DNA of 64,000 nucleotides from Polynucleobacter sp. TSB-Sco08W16 (lineage in GTDB: Bacteria > Pseudomonadota > Gammaproteobacteria > Burkholderiales > Burkholderiaceae): contig NZ_CP061291.1 in NCBI RefSeq assembly GCF_018687455.1, forward strand, positions 868,001 through 932,000, written 5' to 3'. A program made the position numbers and the translations under genes. Below are positions 24,937 to 32,519 of the stretch, piece after piece; the first letter of the stretch is position 1, and each line of letters opens with the position of its first letter. The notes under the pieces are model-generated. The model was not told the origin of the DNA and made no database searches. It saw nothing but the letters and a program-made list of their open reading frames with translations.

Positions 24937-25742
24937 AACACAGCCTCTTTTAGGAGTGATTCAACAGCAGGTTGGAAAGTTACTTCAGGAGTTTCAATAG
25001 GCTCACCAAGGATGTGCGGCCAATGAACAATTTTGAGTTCGCCTGTATGGGTTTCAACGAGAGCAGTCAAGCTTTCTACCCAATCACCATCATTGCAATA
25101 CAGTAAACCGTCAATTTCACGTATTTCAGCTTTATGAATATGGCCACAGACCACGCCGTCACAACCACGAAGGCGTGCTTCCCTAGCCATGATGTGTTCA
25201 AAGTCAGCGATATAACTCACTGCGTTTTTAACTTGATGCTTGAGATATTGAGAGAGAGACCAGTACTGAAGGCCCATTTTGACCCGCAGCATATTGAAAT
25301 ATCGATTGATATACAGGATGAAGGAGTAAAGCGTGTCCCCTACATATGCCAACCATTTTGCGTATTGCATTACTCCGTCAAAAAGATCTCCGTGGGTAAC
25401 CCAGAGTTTCTTGCCATCTAATGTAGTGTGAATCACTTCTTCGACTACTTTGACATCACCAAAAGAGAGACCGAAGAATTGACGGGCACTTTCATCATGG
25501 TTTCCTGGAACGTAGATTACTTCAGCACCTTTACGAGCCTTACGCAAGAGCTTTTGAACTACGTCGTTATGCGCTTGCGGCCAGTAGAATGATTTCTTTA
25601 GACGCCAACCATCAATGATGTCACCAACAAGGTAAAACTTATCGGCTTCATTATGTTTGAGGAAATCGAGGAGGTAGTTTGCCTGACACCCTGATGTTCC
25701 TAGGTGTACGTCTGAAATCCAGATGGCTCTGTAATGCATCAT
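24933..25742 (-). CDS. plcP: Metallophosphoesterase, probable phospholipase PlcP
   Basis: This calcineurin-like phosphoesterase has ISDVHLGTSGCQA (about residues 9-21), LVGDIIDGWRLKKSFYWP, PGNHDESAR, VTHGDLFDG and CGHIHKAEIREID. The sequence resembles the PlcP branch known from Sinorhizobium and marine heterotrophs, which cleaves phosphatidylcholine-type phospholipids to diacylglycerol under phosphate stress. It is often labelled UDP-2,3-diacylglucosamine diphosphatase (LpxH-like), which remains the alternative. Starts GTG-free with tandem ATGs (25742, 25739). A Pho box lies 36 bp upstream and agt overlaps its end, both favouring PlcP. Confidence 0.82.
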   Translation of the reverse strand: MMHYRAIWISDVHLGTSGCQANYLLDFLKHNEADKFYLVGDIIDGWRLKKSFYWPQAHNDVVQKLLRKARKGAEVIYVPGNHDESARQFFGLSFGDVKVVEEVIHTTLDGKKLWVTHGDLFDGVMQYAKWLAYVGDTLYSFILYINRYFNMLRVKMGLQYWSLSQYLKHQVKNAVSYIADFEHIMAREARLRGCDGVVCGHIHKAEIREIDGLLYCNDGDWVESLTALVETHTGELKIVHWPHILGEPIETPEVTFQPAVESLLKEAVL

Positions 25743-25745
25743 GAG

Positions 25746-25766
25746 ACTGTATTAAGCCAATACAGT
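25746..25766. repeat. Perfect inverted repeat over the plcP promoter/start
   Basis: ACTGTATT (25746-25753) and AATACAGT (25759-25766) are exact reverse complements separated by 5 bases. The repeat sits between the predicted -10 (CATACT, 25769-25764 on the minus strand) and the ATG at 25742, where an operator would lie. Confidence 0.6.
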
Positions 25767-25805
25767 ATGAAAGCATCATGACATTTTTAAGTCAGTTTCA
25801 TGACG
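25764..25805 (-). promoter_or_regulatory. Triple Pho-box repeat and promoter of plcP-agt-dgkA-olsB
   Basis: On the minus strand the half-sites CGTCAT (25805-25800), TGACTT (25794-25789) and TGTCAT (25783-25778) start exactly 11 bp apart. A -10-like CATACT (25769-25764) follows 8 bp after the last half-site. The site is in the divergent gap and could also affect olsA. Confidence 0.7.
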
Positions 25806-25845
25806 GTCATTAAAATATGGATGTTGCATTATATTGATATCAAAT

Positions 25846-26634
25846 ATGAATAAAGACTCATCCAACCAAACCCAAACTCCATTTATTACCCGCTTTTTTC
25901 TGTGGGCAGCAATATGGATTCATGTTCTTTGTGGCGTGGCAACCCTGATTGTTGTATTCCCATTTGCCACTACTATGACAAAGCATCGTCACATTCAACA
26001 GTGGTCCGTGCGCTTATTGACCATTTTTGGAATTCATCTGTCAGTAAAGAATGCACATATTCTTCCGCTAAATTCCTATCTACTTTCTTCAAATCACATC
26101 TCCTGGATGGATATTCACGCTATCAATGCATTCCAACCGATTCGTTTTGTGGCTAAGTCAGAGGTAGAGAAATGGCCTATTTTTGGATGGATGGCAAAAC
26201 AACTTGGAACTGTCTTTATTAAGAGGGATAGTTCTAGGCATGCTCATTTTGTTGTGGGGGAGATGAGTGGGGCGCTTAAGTTAGATTCTATTTGCATCTT
26301 TCCAGAAGGCACCTCAACCAATGGGGAATCCGTACGTCCCTTTAAGCCTAATTTATTTGAAGCGGCTGTCATTGCAAAGGTTCCGGTCTATACCCTGGCA
26401 ATACGTTATATATCGAGAGCAACCGGCTTACGGTCTGATGTAGCTGCATTTATCGGAGATATGGGCCTTCTGGAGTCTATAAGCAATATGCTTAAAAACC
26501 GTAATTTAGAGGTTGAATTGACCTTCTTTCCTCCTGCAGGATCAGCGCCTGAGCAGCCATCCGATCGGAAGTGGCTAGCACTTCATAGCTACGAGCAGAT
26601 TAGCCAATATTTAGCGAAAACCAATAGCCTATAG
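25846..26634 (+). CDS. olsA: 1-acyl-glycerol-3-phosphate-type acyltransferase, probable OlsA
   Basis: This PlsC-family protein would add the second acyl chain to lyso-ornithine lipid (or to lysophosphatidate). It has an N-terminal membrane segment (about residues 14-37), the H-x4-D catalytic motif in SSNHISWMDIHA, the KSEVEKWPIFGWMA segment, IKRDSSRHA and the FPEGTS motif. I use the ATG at 25846; a TTG at 25834 is also in frame. It is divergent from the plcP operon, 103 bp away. PlsC is the alternative; pairing with olsB and the Pho context favour OlsA. Confidence 0.78.
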   Translation: MNKDSSNQTQTPFITRFFLWAAIWIHVLCGVATLIVVFPFATTMTKHRHIQQWSVRLLTIFGIHLSVKNAHILPLNSYLLSSNHISWMDIHAINAFQPIRFVAKSEVEKWPIFGWMAKQLGTVFIKRDSSRHAHFVVGEMSGALKLDSICIFPEGTSTNGESVRPFKPNLFEAAVIAKVPVYTLAIRYISRATGLRSDVAAFIGDMGLLESISNMLKNRNLEVELTFFPPAGSAPEQPSDRKWLALHSYEQISQYLAKTNSL

Positions 26635-26636
26635 CT

Positions 26637-26670
26637 TGTAACGAAAGTGTCATCAGTTCGGGCGTAAACT
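26637..26670 (+). promoter_or_regulatory. Pho box and promoter of ppk2
   Basis: TGTAAC (26637-26642) and TGTCAT (26648-26653) start 11 bp apart, and TAAACT (26665-26670) follows 11 bp downstream as a -10 candidate. The first half-site matches only 4 of 6 bases, so the call is weaker than at pstS. Confidence 0.55.
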
Positions 26671-26694
26671 AAGAGAAATATCAGTGGAAAACCT

Positions 26695-27600
26695 ATGACC
26701 TCTAAGCATAAAGAGATGGCGGAGTGGTATCAGCGCGCTCAAGAAGAAATACTTGACAGCATGGATGAAGAGCTCGAAATGGAGCTCGACGATGATCGCC
26801 TTTCGCTAGATGGTGATGCTGGCTCTCAGGTTCCGCGTAATGTGTACTTTAAAGAGCTCTTTAGACTTCAGGGTGAATTAGTAAAGCTCCAAGACTGGGT
26901 AGTGGCTAATAAGGTCAAGGTTGCGGTTCTTTTTGAAGGTCGTGATTCAGCGGGTAAGGGTGGCGCGATTAAGCGTATTACTCAACGATTGAATCCGCGG
27001 GTATGTAAAGTTGTTGCATTACCTGCACCAAACGAACGTGAAAAAACCCAATGGTACTTCCAACGCTACATCTCACATTTACCTGCTGGCGGTGAAATTG
27101 TGTTGTTTGACCGTAGTTGGTACAACCGTGCTGGTGTTGAAAAAGTCATGGGGTTTTGTACTGATGATGAGTATGAGGAATTTCTCAGAACAGTTCCAGA
27201 TTTAGAGCGCATGATGATTCGCTCAGGAGTGATTCTCATCAAGTATTGGTTCTCAATCTCCGATGATGAGCAGTACAACCGCTTCATGATGCGTATTCAT
27301 GATCCATTAAAACAATGGAAATTAAGTCCTATGGACTTAGAGGCCCGTCGTATGTGGGAAGCCTATACCAAGGCGAAAGAAACAATGCTAGAGCGCACTC
27401 ATATTCCTGAGGCGCCATGGTGGGTAGTGGCTGCTAACGACAAGAAAAAGGCTCGCCTCAATTGCATCACCCACCTTTTAAATCAAATTCCGTACCAGGA
27501 AATTGATCATCCTGTGATCAGCCTTCCAGAACGAGTACATAACCCGGATTATTTGCGTGGCCCTGTTCCACCTGAGATGTACGTACCTGAAGTTTACTAA
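26695..27600 (+). CDS. ppk2: Polyphosphate kinase 2 family protein, copy 1
   Basis: PPK2 enzymes transfer phosphate between polyphosphate and nucleotides. Walker A is GRDSAGKGG (residues 82-90), Walker B is VLFDRSWYNRAG with Asp139, and the lid region is FMMRIHDPLKQWKLSPMD. The single PPK2 domain of about 300 residues fits class I, typically converting NDP and polyphosphate to NTP and back. The first 45 residues are strongly acidic (ILDSMDEELEMELDDDR), unusual for a polyanion-binding enzyme. The gene follows olsA by 60 bp with its own Pho box, and a CYTH-fold gene follows. Confidence 0.93.
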   Translation: MTSKHKEMAEWYQRAQEEILDSMDEELEMELDDDRLSLDGDAGSQVPRNVYFKELFRLQGELVKLQDWVVANKVKVAVLFEGRDSAGKGGAIKRITQRLNPRVCKVVALPAPNEREKTQWYFQRYISHLPAGGEIVLFDRSWYNRAGVEKVMGFCTDDEYEEFLRTVPDLERMMIRSGVILIKYWFSISDDEQYNRFMMRIHDPLKQWKLSPMDLEARRMWEAYTKAKETMLERTHIPEAPWWVVAANDKKKARLNCITHLLNQIPYQEIDHPVISLPERVHNPDYLRGPVPPEMYVPEVY

Positions 27601-27646
27601 TTTGGCCGGTATGGTGATAATCTCTTAATAAATAGAAGAGGTTATT

Positions 27647-28477
27647 TTGAAAAAGATTCATCCGCTCATTACCAATAGAGAATTCAAGCTGCTGATTAAG
27701 CCGCAAGGTTTAGATCGCCATAGCAAAATCACCGCATTGAGTGATCAAATTCTGAAGTTCTGCAAAACCAATAATGTGGACTTCTTTCATCTGGATAATG
27801 CCACTACTGGTTTGCGTAACATTTACTTTTACGACACACCTGGTCAAGATTTTCGCCAAAACAATATTATTTTGCGCGTTAGGGAATCAAGACAAAATGT
27901 CTGGGTTGATGACTATGCTGAAGTCACCTTAAAGTGTCGTGCCCATGATTTGGACCAAGCATCAAGCTTTAATCCTAGTCCCAAAAAGAAGATTAAATCT
28001 CGCATTCGTTTTAAAGAAGAAATATTGCGTGGTGATGAGCTAGGATCTCAGCGTCAAATTTATTCAAATAACGCAATCCTCGATGCGGTACCTATTGATG
28101 ATTTATTTGATAGGTCCTTGGAAAGTGTTGCCCAATTCTTCCCTGGCCTTGCAAAGCTTTCAATTGATAAAGATGCGCCTTTGCGTATTGTTGGTGGTAA
28201 TACCAATAAAATTTTAGAAGCCTGCTTACCAATAGGTAACTTGGTATTTGGGGATGGAGTCCAAGCCCATTGTGAAATTGCCATTTGGATGAAAAGCGTG
28301 GGCGATCCGATGGTAGGCGAATTGGCCTTCTCCTATCGCGTGAATGATGAGAATAGAGCTCAGGCGAAAGCCCACAAACGAGCTGATAAGTTTTTCAAAA
28401 AACTGCAGATAGAGCTGACTGACTGGTTAGAGATTGGAAGCACTAAAACAGCATTGGTATACGGTAAGCCAGAATGA
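27647..28477 (+). CDS. CYTH-fold protein, possible (tri)polyphosphate-binding enzyme
   Basis: The beta-strand pattern suggests the CYTH/triphosphate-tunnel fold: REFKLLIKP in place of the ExExK strand, then YFYDTPGQDFRQNNIILRVR, AEVTLKCR, HCEIAIWMK and GELAFSYRV, all alternating charged residues facing a tunnel. Family members hydrolyse triphosphates or polyphosphate or make it (VTC). The start is TTG at 27647 with AGAGG upstream. It lies 46 bp after ppk2 and overlaps the chromate-transporter gene by 4 bases. The strict ExExK motif is degenerate, so fold and activity are inferred. Confidence 0.6.
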   Translation: MKKIHPLITNREFKLLIKPQGLDRHSKITALSDQILKFCKTNNVDFFHLDNATTGLRNIYFYDTPGQDFRQNNIILRVRESRQNVWVDDYAEVTLKCRAHDLDQASSFNPSPKKKIKSRIRFKEEILRGDELGSQRQIYSNNAILDAVPIDDLFDRSLESVAQFFPGLAKLSIDKDAPLRIVGGNTNKILEACLPIGNLVFGDGVQAHCEIAIWMKSVGDPMVGELAFSYRVNDENRAQAKAHKRADKFFKKLQIELTDWLEIGSTKTALVYGKPE

Positions 28478-29040
28478 CCTCTCAAGACCTCTGCTTAAAA
28501 GAGGGTCGAGTTTCCCTAAAAGAGCTTTTCACTCAATTTCTCATAATTGGTGCGGTGAGCTTTGGCGGAGGAATCATTGCTTATGAGCGAATCTTGCTGA
28601 TTGAGAAGAAACAATGGCTTACCGCAGATGAATTCATGGGTTACCTTGCAATTAGTCAAACAATGCCAGGTCTCAATTCAGTCAACTTAGCGGTTCTTGC
28701 TGGCGATCACCTTAGGGGCTTTTGGGGTTCAGTTGCAGCCACTTTGGGGCTAATCATTCCTGGATCTCTATTTGTATTAATTATTGGTGTCGCCTATACC
28801 AATAACAATGATCATCCATTGGCCAATCTCATTTTGACCGGGATTGCCGCAGGTGCTTGCGGATTGTTGGCAGCTATTACCTATCGCATTGGCGGCCAAC
28901 ACTGGAAGCATTTCAAATCCCTCATCATCATTGCATGCACTTTTGCTTTGATGAGCATTGCCAAATTATCATTGCCTTTAGTGCTTTTGATCATGGCGCC
29001 GATATCTATTTATCTTTACAGGCCAAATTCAAAAATATGA
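28474..29040 (+). CDS. chrA: Chromate transporter, short-chain subunit A
   Basis: This is one half of a CHR-family transporter, which in full-length form has two homologous halves. Motifs include IGAVSFGGGIIAYERILLIEKKQWLTADEF and SQTMPGLNSVNLAVLAG (each quoted in part). At 188 residues with about five membrane segments it is a short-chain CHR protein needing a partner. It overlaps the CYTH gene upstream and the second half downstream by 4 bases each. Confidence 0.85.
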   Translation: MTSQDLCLKEGRVSLKELFTQFLIIGAVSFGGGIIAYERILLIEKKQWLTADEFMGYLAISQTMPGLNSVNLAVLAGDHLRGFWGSVAATLGLIIPGSLFVLIIGVAYTNNNDHPLANLILTGIAAGACGLLAAITYRIGGQHWKHFKSLIIIACTFALMSIAKLSLPLVLLIMAPISIYLYRPNSKI

Positions 29041-29561
29041 ATTTGCTTATTCAGCTAGCGCTTAGTTTTGGGCTCCTATCCATCCTGGCTGTAGGTGGAG
29101 GAACCGCTGTTCTTCCTGAGATGCAAACTCTATTGGCGCACCAGTTTGATATTGGCCATACTCAATTTGTCCATATTTATAGTATTGGACAAGTTGCTCC
29201 AGGGCCCAATATGCTGATGGTCTTAATCATTGGCTTTCAGGTGGCGGGTTTATTGGGGGCCTTAGTCGTACTACTTGCTTTTTTTATTCCCTCAAGCGTG
29301 CTCTGTTTTTATGCAGGGCGTTTGTGGAATTATTTTGGCGAAAACCCTTGGCGCCGATCTATTCAGAATGCTCTAGAGCCAATTTCTATCGGATTAATGG
29401 CTTCCGGGGTCTATGCTGTTGCCAAAGCCTCCATCATTAGTCCTATTACATTGTTGCTGGCCTTAGTCACGCTATTCTTGATTCTCAGAACAAAGATTAA
29501 TCCGGTTTACATCATTTTGGCATCAGGACTCATCGGATTCATTTATCTTCGATTTTTCTAG
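29037..29561 (+). CDS. chrA: Chromate transporter, short-chain subunit B
   Basis: This is the second CHR half, with LLSILAVGGGTAVLPEMQTL and IGQVAPGPNMLMVLIIGFQV, which mirror motifs of the first half. I place the start at the ATG 29037 that overlaps the upstream TGA (ATGA), giving 174 residues; the frame is open further upstream only as a shadow. The pair would work as an antiparallel heterodimer. Substrate may be chromate or sulfate. It ends 5 bp from the convergent TonB receptor gene. Confidence 0.85.
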   Translation: MNLLIQLALSFGLLSILAVGGGTAVLPEMQTLLAHQFDIGHTQFVHIYSIGQVAPGPNMLMVLIIGFQVAGLLGALVVLLAFFIPSSVLCFYAGRLWNYFGENPWRRSIQNALEPISIGLMASGVYAVAKASIISPITLLLALVTLFLILRTKINPVYIILASGLIGFIYLRFF

Positions 29562-29566
29562 TAGCC

Positions 29567-31657
29567 CTAAAACGCTGCTCTCACACCAACCATGAGACTC
29601 CTCCCTGGCTGAGGCGCGTAGAGTCTGACCGCCATTGGTGTAGTGGAGTAGCGAATATCTTCATTCAATAAGTTCTTCAGGGACATATACCCAGTCCAAT
29701 TAATTTTCCCTATTCGCTCTGTATAGGAAAGGTTGGCGTTTAAGAGCATATAGCTTGGCGTTGGGCCGGTTTCCCAACTAGCTAATCTATTTTGTTGGTA
29801 GCTATAGATGTAGGTGGCACTAGTAAGCCAACCTTCACGTTGATAGGCCAGCTCAGTTCCTAAGCGCGGGGCAGGTTGCAAGGGGAGATTTCCTCCAGCA
29901 TTAAAACTTCCTTGCGAAATATCCCCAAAGAGGCGACCCCCTATGCCGGTTTGGTTCCAGTTATAGGTAAGTTCACCTTCTGCGCCACGTATATTTGCAT
30001 TGGCTTGTGATGCCTGAACTACAGAGAAGTTCTCATTAGCAGTGCTGTAAGAACCTGTATAAAAGCCATAGATGTAATTGCTAAATTGATTTCGATAGAC
30101 ACTTACTTTGCTGCGAACTAAACCTAAAGTTTTCTGAAAGCTAAGCTCGAGGTTATGTGAGGTTTCGGTAGCAAGATTTGAGTTACCAATATCAAATGTA
30201 GCAGTAGAGTCGTGTGGACCATAAGAATAGAGTTCCTGTGGTGTAGGCGCTCTTTGCGACACTGTGTATGCAAGTCCAAGACCGTAACCACGTGCAACAT
30301 CAAATACTCCACCAGCAGAATACGACATCAAATTGAACTCTCGATTCTGAATTGTGGGAGGACCATACGTATTGGGCGTAAACCCCTGCGCGCCTTGACT
30401 TGGAAATTGTGTAGCAGAGTTTGGGTTTTGGGCTGCATAGTTATAACGCGCACCCAAGTTGGTTTTCAAAGGACCGTATCGACCCTCTTCAACCCAAAAT
30501 AGAGCTGTAGAGTTCGATTTGGTTTGCGGAACTATTGCATAACTATTGGTCGTCAAATCAACTGCATTCAATGTGGAGCCAGTAATTTGGGCGCCAATGA
30601 CGCCTTTTGAGCCAAGAACTTCTTTATGCGTTAAATCTAAGCGTGCTTCCGAAGAAGTATTGTTCCATTGGGTTGATGCAAGCCCATTATTTGTAAATTC
30701 AGTATGTTGATAATTGCTATTGGCAGCGCTAATTTTTACAGAAGAGAATCCATCAAATGGATCATTGGTTTGGTGCGCAAAGTCATAACGATTTTGTGAC
30801 TGTTGAATAAACCCGCCTTCATAAGTTGGTATGCCGTAGTTATGATTCATGCGTTCTAGAGAAATTCCGGTATAGCCATCGGAATGTAAATACGATGCGC
30901 CAAGCCCCAAGCTATTTTGATTGCTATACGAGAAGGGTAGTTTGCCGCTATAGGGAATATTGATTGGGTTGCCAGGATTGATGGACCAATTGGCATTTGG
31001 CCCACCTTGTTCTGCATACCCAGGGATCTGATAGTTATTTGAATTGCTAATACTGGAGTCAACGTGCAGTGCCAATGGTCCAGCTGGTGCATCAAGCTCA
31101 ATATTCCCAGTCTTACCTTGGTTTACTGTTTCGTAGCTGGTATTGATGGCGCCTGATAATGCGTCTGGCATTGAAGTCACAATGCGGTCATTCACTACAT
31201 TGACTAAGCCACCACTCGAGCCTGAACCGTACATCAAGGCAGAAGCACCCCGCAGGATCTCAATTTGATGGGTATTTTGCATCGGATTGGCAACAGCATG
31301 ATCTGCAGAAATACTAGAGACATCGCCCACCGATAAACCGTTTTGTAATATCTGTACACGTGCGCCTTCTAGCCCCCGAATAACAGGTCTAGAGGCGCCG
31401 GCTCCAAAACCCGTTGCCGATACTCCTAGCTCATTAGCCAGTGTTGCCCCAAGCGTCCCGCTCAGTTTATTTTGAAGTTCATCACCGGAAAGAGATTTAC
31501 TGGGAGATAAAAAACCTTGGCCATCATCTCGTGATCCACTTACATTAATTTGTAAAGAAGAATCAACATCGCTTTGGGCCAAAGAATGGCTGCTAGTAAG
31601 CATGATGACTAACAATAAAGGAGCAGACTTCAAGAATGGGTAATGCCAGTAATTCAT
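29567..31657 (-). CDS. TonB-dependent outer-membrane receptor, ZnuD-like
   Basis: A signal peptide (cleavage near SLAQ, about residue 28) is followed by a plug domain with RPVIRGLEGARVQILQNGLS and EILRGASALMYGSGSSGG, then a barrel ending in a C-terminal phenylalanine (VGVRAAF). The plug motif GGLVNVVNDRI and overall size (696) resemble ZnuD-type zinc receptors. A small secreted His/Cys protein is encoded 79 bp upstream on the same strand, a pairing seen with metal receptors. Substrate is inferred to be a metal ion or metal complex; siderophore or vitamin uptake is possible. Confidence 0.85.
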   Translation of the reverse strand: MNYWHYPFLKSAPLLLVIMLTSSHSLAQSDVDSSLQINVSGSRDDGQGFLSPSKSLSGDELQNKLSGTLGATLANELGVSATGFGAGASRPVIRGLEGARVQILQNGLSVGDVSSISADHAVANPMQNTHQIEILRGASALMYGSGSSGGLVNVVNDRIVTSMPDALSGAINTSYETVNQGKTGNIELDAPAGPLALHVDSSISNSNNYQIPGYAEQGGPNANWSINPGNPINIPYSGKLPFSYSNQNSLGLGASYLHSDGYTGISLERMNHNYGIPTYEGGFIQQSQNRYDFAHQTNDPFDGFSSVKISAANSNYQHTEFTNNGLASTQWNNTSSEARLDLTHKEVLGSKGVIGAQITGSTLNAVDLTTNSYAIVPQTKSNSTALFWVEEGRYGPLKTNLGARYNYAAQNPNSATQFPSQGAQGFTPNTYGPPTIQNREFNLMSYSAGGVFDVARGYGLGLAYTVSQRAPTPQELYSYGPHDSTATFDIGNSNLATETSHNLELSFQKTLGLVRSKVSVYRNQFSNYIYGFYTGSYSTANENFSVVQASQANANIRGAEGELTYNWNQTGIGGRLFGDISQGSFNAGGNLPLQPAPRLGTELAYQREGWLTSATYIYSYQQNRLASWETGPTPSYMLLNANLSYTERIGKINWTGYMSLKNLLNEDIRYSTTPMAVRLYAPQPGRSLMVGVRAAF

Positions 31658-31670
31658 ATTTCATCCGAGC

Positions 31671-31689
31671 TCACCAAAGAGATTGGTGA
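31671..31689. repeat. Inverted repeat upstream of the TonB receptor gene
   Basis: TCACCAA (31671-31677) and TTGGTGA (31683-31689) are exact reverse complements around 5 bases, 13 bp upstream of the receptor start. It could be a leader hairpin or an operator; it does not match the Zur consensus I know. Confidence 0.45.
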
Positions 31690-31736
31690 TTAATTAAAAC
31701 GAAGAATTGCCAACCGCAGAGGGCGGGCACAGAGTT

Positions 31737-32105
31737 TTAAAGAATGAAAGTAGGGGGTGCTCGAGAATGGTATCCAAATACTGCAGCTTGAGAAAACGCA
31801 AGATCGAGTGCAGTAGTTAGATTAAGGGAGGCGGGTTGAGCTGCAGATGTATGCTGATATGCATTGGGTATAAAACCAGCCAAGGTGAGCGCATCAAATA
31901 GATGACACGCATCTGAGCTATGGCTAAAAGTGGGGGCGTGATCGCTTGCTGAAGCCTGATCAATGGTTTGCTGTTGAACAATCCCATGTGAAATGCTGTG
32001 GGCAAAGCCGAACCAGTTCGTACCTACCATGCAAATCAAGAGCAAAGTTATGGCTATCAGTGCTCGCACATGCTTAGATAATTTGCTAGAAAAATAGGCA
32101 ACCAT
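31737..32105 (-). CDS. Small secreted His-containing protein upstream of TonB receptor
   Basis: The 122-residue product starts at ATG 32105 with a short basic stretch and one membrane/signal segment (about residues 15-35, IAITLLLICMVGTNWFGFAH), then a His-containing region (HSISHG, DHAPTFSHSSDACHLFDAL). Similar small proteins occur beside zinc or copper TonB receptors in Betaproteobacteria, and the HxxxH and Cys pattern suggests metal handling. The frame extends upstream to 32243, but that part is the antisense of tRNA-Pro and not real protein. Function is unproven. Confidence 0.6.
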   Translation of the reverse strand: MVAYFSSKLSKHVRALIAITLLLICMVGTNWFGFAHSISHGIVQQQTIDQASASDHAPTFSHSSDACHLFDALTLAGFIPNAYQHTSAAQPASLNLTTALDLAFSQAAVFGYHSRAPPTFIL

Positions 32106-32165
32106 GCACTGAATCTTACAGGATTTGCCTCTAATGGCGCTGTCGGTGTAGAATATCGATTCCGT

Positions 32166-32242
32166 CGGAGTGTAGCGCAGCCTGGTAGCGCACCTGCTTT
32201 GGGAGCAGGGGGTCCAAGGTTCGAATCCTTGTACTCCGACCA
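32166..32242 (+). tRNA. tRNA-Pro (TGG)
   Basis: Acceptor CGGAGTG pairs with TACTCCG; the anticodon stem CCTGC/GCAGG holds loop TTTGGGA with anticodon TGG; the T-arm loop is TTCGAAT; CCA is encoded at 32240-32242. Confidence 0.96.
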
Positions 32243-32278
32243 CTTTCCCTTATTGTTCTAGAGATACCCAGCACATAA

Positions 32279-32355
<77 letters not shown>

Positions 32356-32519
32356 GCTTCTTTCTCTCTTCTTCTCTTTTCATTAATTTGTTAATCATTT
32401 ATCTGGGTATTAACCCCAAATATAGGCTTTTTTAAGCAAGTTAGACCTATAAATTTGCTATAAATACAGATGTAACTATTTATCAATGAATAAATAGAAG
32501 TAAAAACAGGAGAAACCCC

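Noticed and set aside
24933..25742. Reading plcP simply as lpxH
   Set aside because: LpxH shares the metallophosphoesterase core, but the motifs, the overlapping glycosyltransferase and the Pho box fit PlcP better; the alternative is kept in the feature entry.
32106..32243. N-terminal extension of the small secreted protein (begins MVGVQGFEPWTPCSQSRC)
   Set aside because: This stretch is the antisense translation of tRNA-Pro and its flank, a familiar annotation artefact; the gene starts at 32105.
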